From NCBI GenBank assembly GCA_030656435.1, contig JAUSOA010000237.1:1-12055 (forward strand): 12,055 bases of DNA, read 5' to 3'. This stretch comes from Acholeplasmataceae bacterium. Its GTDB lineage: Bacteria; Bacillota_I; Bacilli_A; Acholeplasmatales; Acholeplasmataceae. A program made the translations under genes and the position numbers. Each line of letters opens with the position of its first letter. Positions within the stretch are counted from its first letter, which is position 1. The notes under the pieces are model-generated. The model did no database searches and was not told the DNA's origin. It saw only the letters and a program-made list of their open reading frames with translations. Shown in pieces: positions 5,402 to 11,969 of the stretch.

Positions 5402-7459
5402 ATGAAGGAGTATAACACCAAAGAGATTCGCAACATTGCAATTTTAGGACATCAAGGATCAGGCAAAACCAGTATTTCGGAAGCACTGCTTTTTGCAGGA
5501 AAAGCAATTGACAAAAAGGGAGAAGTTGAAAGAAAAAATACAGTTTCAGACTATTTAGTCGAAGAACAAATGAAGCTTTCAAGTCTTTCACTCAGTGTTC
5601 TACCGGTTGAATGGAAGGATTATAAGTTAAACTTTATAGATGTTCCAGGTAGTGATGAATTTGTCGGTGACTTAAGTCAAGCATTAGAGGTTGTTAAGGG
5701 AGCGGTTATCTTAATTGATGCACTTAAAGGTGTTGAAGTAGGTACTGAGCGCGTTTGGCAAGAGATTAGAAAGCGCCATATCCCAGCAATTCTATATGTA
5801 AACAAAATGGACAAAGAAAATGTCAAGTTTGAAAAGGTATTAGAGGATATTCGTGAAAAATTAGGAAAAAAAGCAGTACCATTCTGCTGGCCAATTGGTC
5901 ATGATGAAAACTTTGAAGGATTCGTAAATGTCATCGAAATGAAGGCAAGAATCTTTGATGGTACAGACTCACACGATGCACCAATTTGGGATGAAAAGAA
6001 GTCTAAGGTTGATGAATTACATAACATGATTTTAGAATCAGTTGCTGAAACATCAGAGGAATTGCTTGACTTATACCTTGCAGGTGAAGAAATACCTGAA
6101 GCCAAGGTTAAAGAAGCACTTCGTAAAGGTATTATGGAAGGCGAACTGACTCCAGTTATGGTTGGTAGTGCTACAAAGACTATTGGAGTAAGAACTTTAC
6201 TCAATATGTTAGTTGATTATCTACCAGCACCAGATGAACTACGTCCACTTACTGGAAAAGATGCTAAAACAGGTAATGATGTGATTCGCCATACACATGA
6301 TGATGAACCATTTTCAGCATATGTCTTTAAGACAACAGTCGATCCATTCCTTGGACAAATCAATTTCTTAAAGATCAATTCAGGAACACTCAAGGTTGGT
6401 CAAGAAGTTGTTTTATCCAATAAGGGTGAGCCTAAAAAAATTACAAACGTATTCATTCCTCGTGGAAAAACACAAATTGAATGTGCATTATTTCACGCAG
6501 GTGATATAGCTGCTGTAGCAAAACTTGAAGGTATCGAAACAGGAGATACATTAGCTGATCCAAAAAGCCCAATTGTATATGATGCTGTTGAATTACCTAC
6601 ACCAGTTATCTATATCGCAGTTCATCCAAAAAACAAAAATGACGAAGATAAAATTTCAATGGCACTTCATCGATTAAATCTTGAAGATCCAACCTTTGAA
6701 ATCAAGAGAAACAAAGAAACTTCTCAGCTCCTTCTTGGTGGAATGGGAATGACCCATTTGAATTATGTCTTGGAGAGAATGAAGAACATGTTTAAGGTTG
6801 ATGTCGATATCGATGAGCAAAAGATTGTTTATCGTGAAACGATTAAAAAACAAGTTCAAGCAGAAGGAAAGCATAAGAAGCAATCTGGTGGTGCAGGACA
6901 GTATGGTCACGTATGGATTCGTTTCGAACCATCACCTAACATCTTTGAATTCCAAGAAGATGTATTTGGTGGAGCCGTACCTAGAAACTACTTCCCAGCG
7001 GTAGAAAAGGGCTTAATTGAAGCCTTCGAACATGGTCCTCTTGCAGGATTCCCAGTTATCAACGTTAAAGCGACTTTATACGATGGATCATACCATCAAG
7101 TCGATTCCAATGAAATATCATTCAAGCTTGCAGCAGGTCTTGCATTTAAGGATGCTGTAAAGACTTGTCAGCCAACAATTTTAGAACCAATCGTTAAGGT
7201 TGAAGTCACCATAAAAGACCAATTCGTTGGTGATGTCATGGGTGACATGAACAAGCGTCGCGGTCGTGTTTTAGGTATGAACCAAAGCGAAGGATTCCAA
7301 GTCGTCATCGCAGAAGTTCCAGAGGCTGAAATTGTTAAGTATGCAATCGATTTAAAAGCAATGACTCAAGGCAGTGGTTCATTTACACGTGAATTCCTAA
7401 GATATGAAGAAGTTCCACACATGCTAATTGATAAAATTGTAGAAGCTTATAAAAAGTAA
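5402..7459 (+). CDS. EF-G-like translational GTPase (FusA paralogue)
   Basis: A 685-aa protein with the full five-domain layout of elongation factor G. The G domain has the P-loop GHQGSGKTS (16-24), switch II DVPGSDEF (80-87) and NKMD (134-137). Domain II follows from about 300, domain IV has GGAGQYGHVWIRFEP and a tip with YHQVDSNEISFK, and domain V holds VGDVMGDMNKRRGRVLGM. Canonical EF-G has DTPGH in switch II; here Ser84 replaces the catalytic His. The switch I ERGIT element reads MKLSS (57-61). These mark it as a member of the EF-G-like (EF-G2) group rather than the main translocase, which I expect elsewhere with the ribosomal protein genes. Its specific role (recycling, stress, or little GTP hydrolysis) is unknown. 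It is first in an operon with a zinc-ribbon gene and hpf. Confidence 0.9.
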   Translation: MKEYNTKEIRNIAILGHQGSGKTSISEALLFAGKAIDKKGEVERKNTVSDYLVEEQMKLSSLSLSVLPVEWKDYKLNFIDVPGSDEFVGDLSQALEVVKGAVILIDALKGVEVGTERVWQEIRKRHIPAILYVNKMDKENVKFEKVLEDIREKLGKKAVPFCWPIGHDENFEGFVNVIEMKARIFDGTDSHDAPIWDEKKSKVDELHNMILESVAETSEELLDLYLAGEEIPEAKVKEALRKGIMEGELTPVMVGSATKTIGVRTLLNMLVDYLPAPDELRPLTGKDAKTGNDVIRHTHDDEPFSAYVFKTTVDPFLGQINFLKINSGTLKVGQEVVLSNKGEPKKITNVFIPRGKTQIECALFHAGDIAAVAKLEGIETGDTLADPKSPIVYDAVELPTPVIYIAVHPKNKNDEDKISMALHRLNLEDPTFEIKRNKETSQLLLGGMGMTHLNYVLERMKNMFKVDVDIDEQKIVYRETIKKQVQAEGKHKKQSGGAGQYGHVWIRFEPSPNIFEFQEDVFGGAVPRNYFPAVEKGLIEAFEHGPLAGFPVINVKATLYDGSYHQVDSNEISFKLAAGLAFKDAVKTCQPTILEPIVKVEVTIKDQFVGDVMGDMNKRRGRVLGMNQSEGFQVVIAEVPEAEIVKYAIDLKAMTQGSGSFTREFLRYEEVPHMLIDKIVEAYKK

Positions 7460-7465
7460 TCTTAC

Positions 7466-7499
7466 ACAAGCCCCTCTAATATCAATTAGGAGGGCTTGT
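7466..7499 (+). promoter_or_regulatory. Hairpin sequestering the ribosome binding site of the next gene
   Basis: Arms 7466-7480 and 7485-7499 form a 15-bp stem (one C-A mismatch, one U-G pair) with loop AUCA. The 3' arm contains the whole AGGAGG Shine-Dalgarno (7488-7493), 7 nt before ATG 7501. There is no U-tract (GTTATGC follows), so it is a poor terminator. The upstream stop codon (7457-7459) is 6 nt before the stem, so a terminating ribosome could open its base and couple translation. That mechanism is inferred. Confidence 0.65.
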
Positions 7500-7500
7500 T

Positions 7501-7860
7501 ATGCTTTGTGAGATTTGTCGAAAAAAAGTAAAAACTAGTAAGAATATATTGAATCTTTTCTCGCCAGAAATTCATCATATCTGCGAGATGTGCTACCAAA
7601 AATATCCACTGTTGATGAGATCAGATGTTTTACCGGTTGAAGGAGGTGTTGCAACACATCAATTGATGTCAGCGAGATATTATTCAATCAAACCCATTGC
7701 TTTTATGTCTTTTTTGAAACCCTATTATATAGATTTCTTAAAGCATCATCAAAGCAAAACACTTCTTGTATTTGATATACTAGATGAACAAACCCTAGAA
7801 ATAATGGATTCTCTAAAGCTTGGCGATTTATATGTAGTCACGCTTTATGAAAATATATAA
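7501..7860 (+). CDS. Double-CxxC zinc-ribbon protein, probable reduced ComFC remnant
   Basis: A 119-aa protein of unproven function. Cys3, Cys6, Cys28 and Cys31 form two CxxC pairs 21 residues apart, like the N-terminal zinc ribbon of ComFC. The C-terminal part, TLLVFDILDEQTLEIMD (87-103) then LYVVTLYENI (110-119), resembles the ComFC phosphoribosyltransferase end, where LLVDDVxTTGxT precedes a V-TL strand. Here the acidic/TTG PRPP loop is replaced by FDILDEQT and about 100 central residues are absent (ComFC is usually above 200 aa). Position supports the idea: comF genes often precede hpf in Firmicutes. It overlaps nothing and has a strong but hairpin-buried Shine-Dalgarno. hpf follows 17 nt downstream. 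It could be a working zinc protein without transferase activity, a decaying gene, or an unrelated zinc ribbon. Confidence 0.72.
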   Translation: MLCEICRKKVKTSKNILNLFSPEIHHICEMCYQKYPLLMRSDVLPVEGGVATHQLMSARYYSIKPIAFMSFLKPYYIDFLKHHQSKTLLVFDILDEQTLEIMDSLKLGDLYVVTLYENI

Positions 7861-7877
7861 GAAAAAGGAGAAAAACT

Positions 7878-8429
7878 ATGAAATTCGAAGTATTAGGAAA
7901 AAATGGTTTTACACCAACAGATGCTATCAAAGCATACGCAGAAAAAAGATTATACAAAGTCGTTTCCTTTTTTGGACCAGAGGTCATTAGTGAAGTAAGA
8001 GTTGTTTGCAAAGTCTACAAGGATCACCACAAGATTGAAGTCACGATTCCTGCGAGAGGAACTGTACTTCGTGCAGAAGTTTCTGATGTTGACATGTATG
8101 CAGCAATTGATAAGGCGAATGATAAATTGGTTGCACAAATTAGAAGACATAAAGATAAATTGAAGCACAATCTTGAAAAGGAAGGAATTAAGCAAGCCTA
8201 CAGCAATGAGTTTGATGCTGAATCATTAGAGAAAGACATTCTTGCAAGTCAACTCGTCAAGAGCAAGAAGGTTGAATTAATCCCAATGAACTCAGAGGAA
8301 GCAATTGCTGCTATGGAACTTTCAGGACATGATTTCTATGTATATTTAGATAAAGAAACTTCAAGAACCAATGTGGTCTACAGAAGAGATGATGGGGACT
8401 ACGCAATTATTGAAACACAACCTTTGTAA
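7878..8429 (+). CDS. hpf: Long-form ribosome hibernation promoting factor
   Basis: A 183-aa long HPF. It binds the 30S decoding region and dimerises ribosomes into inactive 100S particles under starvation. The N-terminal beta-alpha-beta-beta-beta-alpha domain spans about 1-100 (start KFEVLGKNGFTPTDAIKAYA; basic helix AQIRRHKDKLKH). A linker of about 25 residues follows. The C-terminal dimerisation domain has KSKKVELIPMNSEEAI, then MELSGHDFYVYLD and NVVYRRDDGDYAIIE, all typical of Firmicutes long HPF. ATG 7878 has AAGGAG (7865-7870) 7 nt upstream. It is the last gene before a strong terminator. I see no separate promoter in the short gap before it, so it is probably co-transcribed with the EF-G paralogue. 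Confidence 0.96.
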   Translation: MKFEVLGKNGFTPTDAIKAYAEKRLYKVVSFFGPEVISEVRVVCKVYKDHHKIEVTIPARGTVLRAEVSDVDMYAAIDKANDKLVAQIRRHKDKLKHNLEKEGIKQAYSNEFDAESLEKDILASQLVKSKKVELIPMNSEEAIAAMELSGHDFYVYLDKETSRTNVVYRRDDGDYAIIETQPL

Positions 8430-8454
8430 GGAAGCGATATGCTTCCTTTTTTTT
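8428..8454 (+). terminator. Strong terminator after hpf
   Basis: AAGGAAGC (8428-8435), loop GATAT, GCTTCCTT (8441-8448) and T tract through 8454. The stem begins inside the hpf stop codon. It closes the EF-G-like/zinc-ribbon/hpf operon. Confidence 0.92.
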
Positions 8455-8455
8455 A

Positions 8456-8464
8456 TGTTATAAT
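8456..8464 (+). promoter_or_regulatory. Extended -10 promoter for the 173-aa membrane gene
   Basis: TGTTATAAT holds a perfect TATAAT (8459-8464) with TGn upstream. No good -35 is visible because the hpf terminator occupies that space. The predicted leader is about 30 nt with GAGG at 8492-8495 before ATG 8501. Confidence 0.5.
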
Positions 8465-8500
8465 TGAATCAAATAAAAAAATCTAACATTTGAGGCGGAT

Positions 8501-9022
8501 ATGAAAGCAAATATAAAAACAAATATAAAACCAATCTCATTTATTCTTTTATCAATCCTATATCCCTTTATTTTAGTAGATCTGATGCTAGATACAGTCG
8601 CTCCATGGAATCCTATTTTTTATCCTTCACCATTTTTTCAAAACAATTGGATTTCATTATTGATCTTAATTCTGGGATTCACAGGACTTCTTTATTTAGG
8701 ACAGTCGGTTCATAATGATAAAAAAGAGGAGAAAAATGTATTTTTTAAGCTCATTTTCTCCAATGTGATTTCATTAGCGTTATTACTATTCATGTGGATA
8801 TTCTCTATCTTCTTTATAATCTTACTTTGGGGATCAAGATTTGCATATTTTCCTATAGTTTATATAATCTCTTTTCCTGGCTTATTTACAGGACTTCATT
8901 ACCTATACACATTCAAATTGAAAAAAAATGAATTTTCCTTTAATTTTAATATTCTTTTCTTATTTTTAGGTGTTGTTTTACCTGTAATAATCTATGGTTT
9001 ACTTTCTGCAGCTATTCTATAA
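8501..9022 (+). CDS. Orphan integral membrane protein (about five helices)
   Basis: Not recognised. The 173-aa protein has hydrophobic segments at about 11-30, 50-67, 81-110 (long enough for one tilted or two short helices), 114-137 and 150-172. A short external-type loop rich in Pro and aromatics (about 34-50) follows the first helix, and a charged loop (HNDKKEEKN, 71-79) follows the second. There is no signal peptide cleavage site, metal motif, ATPase motif or catalytic signature. The gene stands alone, with its own extended -10 promoter and GAGG site, and converges on another small membrane protein gene across a 23-nt gap. Codon use looks like its neighbours. It may be lineage-specific; no function is assigned. 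Confidence 0.8.
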   Translation: MKANIKTNIKPISFILLSILYPFILVDLMLDTVAPWNPIFYPSPFFQNNWISLLILILGFTGLLYLGQSVHNDKKEEKNVFFKLIFSNVISLALLLFMWIFSIFFIILLWGSRFAYFPIVYIISFPGLFTGLHYLYTFKLKKNEFSFNFNILFLFLGVVLPVIIYGLLSAAIL

Positions 9023-9024
9023 AT

Positions 9025-9047
9025 AAAAAAAACTGCGGATGCAGTTT
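9025..9047 (-). terminator. Terminator of the 171-aa gene, possibly bidirectional
   Basis: AAACTGC (9030-9036), loop GGAT, GCAGTTT (9041-9047). For minus-strand transcripts a run of eight T follows the stem (9032-9025, partly within it). Rightward it is followed only by AGTTT, so it is weaker for the gene at 8501-9022. The minus-strand stop codon (9048-9046) lies in the stem. Confidence 0.8.
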
Positions 9048-9561
9048 AGTTTAAGTTGAAGTATAGGAATAACTCAATGAACAAATAGGTAGTCATTGCA
9101 CTGAATATAATATTTGATATGTAATTTTGAAGCATGATTTGTATGCTTCTTTTTTTATTTAAATGCGCTTTTAAAATAAATATACTCCACAAAATTGAAA
9201 CGAAGACAATAGCAATTATCATGATTATAATGGGAAGCATGGTTTGAATTTGATTGGTGATAAAATATAAAACGAGAGTCAAACTCGAGATGATGTTTAG
9301 AATTACTATGTCATGCTTCATGATGATAGCCCAAACTGATTGATCTTTTTCTGAGTAATCATTTTGGTATGGTTGGAAGAATTTCGTCAGAAAAAAGAGT
9401 ATACCTAAAGAAATCAGCATAAAAATTAGCGAAATGTGATACATCCCTGCAACTCCATAGCTTAAATGGGGATGTGTTAGAAATAATACGCTATTCATTG
9501 AAAAAACGATAACTACAATCATACCAACAATTGTGATGAATATTCTTAGTAATCGGTTCAT
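9046..9561 (-). CDS. Orphan integral membrane protein (five predicted helices)
   Basis: Not recognised. The 171-aa protein has hydrophobic segments at about 6-28, 41-61, 83-103, 107-130 and 146-168. A polar loop FQPYQNDYSEKDQS (62-75) separates helices two and three, and a basic loop KAHLNKKRS (131-139) separates four and five, suggesting that loop is cytoplasmic. ATG 9561 has AAGGAGA (9572-9566) 4-5 nt upstream and a TGGTATAAT promoter. It converges on the similarly sized membrane gene at 8501-9022, but the two sequences show no obvious likeness by eye. No enzymatic or transport motif is visible. It is a single-gene unit with its own terminator. Confidence 0.8.
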   Translation of the reverse strand: MNRLLRIFITIVGMIVVIVFSMNSVLFLTHPHLSYGVAGMYHISLIFMLISLGILFFLTKFFQPYQNDYSEKDQSVWAIIMKHDIVILNIISSLTLVLYFITNQIQTMLPIIIMIIAIVFVSILWSIFILKAHLNKKRSIQIMLQNYISNIIFSAMTTYLFIELFLYFNLN

Positions 9562-9585
9562 AGACTCTCCTTGAAAATCAATTTC

Positions 9586-9594
9586 ATTATACCA
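9586..9594 (-). promoter_or_regulatory. Extended -10 promoter of the 171-aa gene
   Basis: On the minus strand TGG (9594-9592) precedes a perfect TATAAT (9591-9586). The -35 region is poor. The leader to ATG 9561 is short and holds AAGGAGA. Confidence 0.6.
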
Positions 9595-9631
9595 CGGTAA
9601 GATTTGAATTCCTTTTTCTACGACTGTGCAT

Positions 9632-9656
9632 AAAAAAACAGGTGCAACCGCACCTG
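9632..9656 (-). terminator. Terminator of sodA
   Basis: On the minus strand CAGGTGC (9656-9650), loop GGTT, GCACCTG (9645-9639), then seven T (9638-9632). A GC-rich 7-bp stem 11 nt after the sodA stop. Confidence 0.93.
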
Positions 9657-9667
9657 CATTTCATTGA

Positions 9668-10276
9668 TTATTTAACTGCTTTTTGATATAAAGCAGCAAC
9701 TTGTTCCCAATTGACTACACTAAAGAATGCAGAAACATAATCAGGGCGACGGTTTTGATAGTTTAGGTAGTATGCATGTTCCCATACATCAAGTCCTAAA
9801 ATTGGTGTTCCATCAGCGAGTGGTGTATCTTGGTTTGGTGTTGATAAAACCTTTAATGATTTCTCAGGTGTTACAATCAACCAAGCCCATCCGCTTCCGA
9901 ATCTTGTTTTTGCTGCATTTGAGAAAGCTTCTTTAAAAGCAGCAAACGTACCGAATACATCATCAATTGCTTTTCCTAATGCACCCTTTGGAGTTTCTCC
10001 GTTATTGACCTTAAGGAGTTGCCAGAAGAATGTGTGGTTAAAATGTCCACCACCATTATTTTGTACTGCAGTACGGATATCAGCAGGCACTAAGGATAGA
10101 TCAGCGAGTAAAGTTTCAAGTGGTGTTTTTAATTCTGGATGCTTTTCTAAAGCCACGTTTAAATTTGTAATGTAAGCTTGATGATGCTTTGTATGATGGA
10201 TTTCCATCGTTTTTTGATCAATGAATGGCTCTAATGCATCGTATGCATAGCCTAATTTTGGTAATTCGTATGTCAT
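9668..10276 (-). CDS. sodA: Superoxide dismutase, Fe/Mn family (probably Mn type)
   Basis: A 202-aa cytoplasmic enzyme that converts superoxide to oxygen and hydrogen peroxide. All four metal ligands are present at canonical positions: His27 (EIHHTKHH), His81 (GGGHFNHTFFW, 75-85), Asp163 and His167 (LGLDVWEHAYY, 160-170). Gly76-Gly77, Phe84 and Gln149-Asp150 (NQDTPL) are the residues usually found in Mn-type enzymes, where the active-site Gln comes from the C-terminal domain, so Mn or cambialistic use is likely; metal choice cannot be settled from sequence. The length is normal. ATG 10276 has AGGAGG (10289-10284) 7 nt upstream. It is a monocistronic gene with its own promoter and terminator. 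It implies that this organism meets oxygen. Confidence 0.97.
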   Translation of the reverse strand: MTYELPKLGYAYDALEPFIDQKTMEIHHTKHHQAYITNLNVALEKHPELKTPLETLLADLSLVPADIRTAVQNNGGGHFNHTFFWQLLKVNNGETPKGALGKAIDDVFGTFAAFKEAFSNAAKTRFGSGWAWLIVTPEKSLKVLSTPNQDTPLADGTPILGLDVWEHAYYLNYQNRRPDYVSAFFSVVNWEQVAALYQKAVK

Positions 10277-10304
10277 AATAGTTCCTCCTATAATTTATAC
10301 CCTT

Positions 10305-10333
10305 ATCTTACCTCTTTTAGGTTACTAATTCAA
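10305..10333 (-). promoter_or_regulatory. Promoter of sodA
   Basis: On the minus strand TTGAAT (10333-10328), a 17-nt spacer and TAAGAT (10310-10305), about 30 nt before the start codon. A TATAAA nearer the gene is an alternative -10 but would leave little leader. Confidence 0.5.
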
Positions 10334-10353
10334 ATCATTTGCGTATATATATT

Positions 10354-10384
10354 AAAAAAAGTCTAAATTAGAAATAACTTAGAC
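10354..10384 (-). terminator. Terminator of rqcH
   Basis: On the minus strand GTCTAAG (10384-10378) pairs with TTTAGAC (10367-10361), one G-U, around a 10-nt loop, followed by seven T (10360-10354). The rqcH stop codon is inside the stem. Confidence 0.8.
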
Positions 10385-11950
10385 CTTCTTAAGATAGGAT
10401 GATATTTTATCCATGTCGATATCAATATACATGGTTTGTTGGTTTTTAATCGAGACCTTATATCCTGGAAGTCCTGGTATCTTTTTAATGTTTTTCACTA
10501 GTGTATAATCTACTGGAATGCTTGATGATTCTCTTTGACTAGAAAAATATGCAGCCAGCATACAAGCCTTTCTTAAAATTGGTTCGTCTAGCTTTGATCT
10601 GTTCACGATGACATGTGCACCAGGTGCATTTTTTACGTGAAACCAATAATCATCTTTTTTTGCTAGTTCATGTGTAATATATTCATTTTGAAGATTGTTT
10701 TTTCCAATGGTGTAAATGATATCTTCATCTTGAATGCGGAGCACATTAGGCTTACTTACATGCTTTTTGTTATGAACGACCTTAGTTTTTACTGCCTTGT
10801 AACCATAGGGTGTTAAGTCTTTTTCTAAATCCTTAAGTGAATCTGTAGTTGCAAAACTTAAAAACCCTTGAAAGTCATTGAAAAGATCAATTAAATCATC
10901 ATTTTGCTTCATTTGCAACTCGATATGCAATATACCTCGTTTGCCCTTTTGATATTGCTTAAAGAATTCTTGTGCATTTTCATTCAATGTCTTTGTAGGA
11001 TCTAACGGTACAATTTCACCTTCAAATTCAAGAGAAGAACGCTTTTCATTCAAATCATAACCCGATTGATAGATAAAGTCGCCATACGTCTTTTGCTTAA
11101 GTTTTTCTTCTGTATCAGTAAGCATTTGTTCATATTGAACTCTTTTTTTCTCGTATTTTTTAATTTGCTTATCAATGAATAATTGATGAGATAAGAACGA
11201 TATTTTTTTCTCTTCCTTTTGATCATCCATCATCTCTGAAATGGAGTCATAGTATTTCTTTTCGTGAGTGCTTTCAAATATATCAAATACGTAATCTCTT
11301 TTAGATGTTAAATCTCTAGTAGGCTTGCATATAATCGCTTCAAGCTGCACTTGATTCTCAAACAGATAGCGTGCAAGAAATGGTGAAACCCCCATATAAT
11401 TTTCGACCAAGTCCTTTGGTGAATGGATCTTTTCATAGTCAATCGATAAAAAGGATTTCTTATCGGTTGGGAAATATTCAAAAGAAGCCTGTGGAAGTAG
11501 TTGTCTTCCTTCTTCGAAAAACATTTTTTTCAATGTGTCAATAATGACCTTGTCTTTGATAAGAAGTAAATTTGAATGTTTTCCCATTGCTTCAAAGACT
11601 AATTGTTTCGCTACAGGTCCGTCAATAAAATCGTAAACTGTAAAGTTCAGTGTGATGACTCTATCTGTTTCATACTGAGTCACATTTTCTAAAATTGCGC
11701 CCTCTAAATTTTTTTTCAAAGTGTTCAAAAATTGAGAAGATGCTTGGTTTTGAGTTTGATGTTTAGAGAGATGAATACCAAAACGATTAGGGGATAAATA
11801 AATCATCAAATGCTTTCTTTCACCACGTAGATAAAAGACAAAAACAAATGAAAATTCATCATTTTGATAGATCTTTTCTAACCTAGCTTTCACTAAATTT
11901 TGATTCAATTCTTTAATTAAATGGAATATAAAAAACCCATCAAACGCCAT
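10379..11950 (-). CDS. rqcH: RqcH, ribosome-associated quality control factor (NFACT family)
   Basis: A 523-aa homologue of bacterial RqcH (YloA; formerly called fibronectin-binding protein FbpA) and eukaryotic Rqc2. It binds 50S-peptidyl-tRNA left by stalled ribosomes and directs C-terminal alanine tailing for degradation. The NFACT-N domain starts FDGFFIFHLIKELN (3-16) and holds the Asp96-Arg97 pair (TDRVITL) matching the residues needed for tailing. EAMGKHSNLLL (120-130) is a further family motif. The middle (about 255-380) is Lys/Glu/Gln-rich, with predicted coiled-coil arms. NFACT-R shows IGKNNLQNEYITHELA (415-430), then DYWFHVKNAPGAHVIV (434-449). It is somewhat shorter than the roughly 570-aa Bacillus protein. 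ATG 11950 has GAGGTGA (11960-11954) upstream; a weak TGTGTTAAAAT (-10 like) lies at 11977-11967. It may be co-transcribed with the partial gene on its 5' side. Confidence 0.95.
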   Translation of the reverse strand: MAFDGFFIFHLIKELNQNLVKARLEKIYQNDEFSFVFVFYLRGERKHLMIYLSPNRFGIHLSKHQTQNQASSQFLNTLKKNLEGAILENVTQYETDRVITLNFTVYDFIDGPVAKQLVFEAMGKHSNLLLIKDKVIIDTLKKMFFEEGRQLLPQASFEYFPTDKKSFLSIDYEKIHSPKDLVENYMGVSPFLARYLFENQVQLEAIICKPTRDLTSKRDYVFDIFESTHEKKYYDSISEMMDDQKEEKKISFLSHQLFIDKQIKKYEKKRVQYEQMLTDTEEKLKQKTYGDFIYQSGYDLNEKRSSLEFEGEIVPLDPTKTLNENAQEFFKQYQKGKRGILHIELQMKQNDDLIDLFNDFQGFLSFATTDSLKDLEKDLTPYGYKAVKTKVVHNKKHVSKPNVLRIQDEDIIYTIGKNNLQNEYITHELAKKDDYWFHVKNAPGAHVIVNRSKLDEPILRKACMLAAYFSSQRESSSIPVDYTLVKNIKKIPGLPGYKVSIKNQQTMYIDIDMDKISSYLKKV

Positions 11951-11969
11951 AAGTCACCTCTTAACCATT

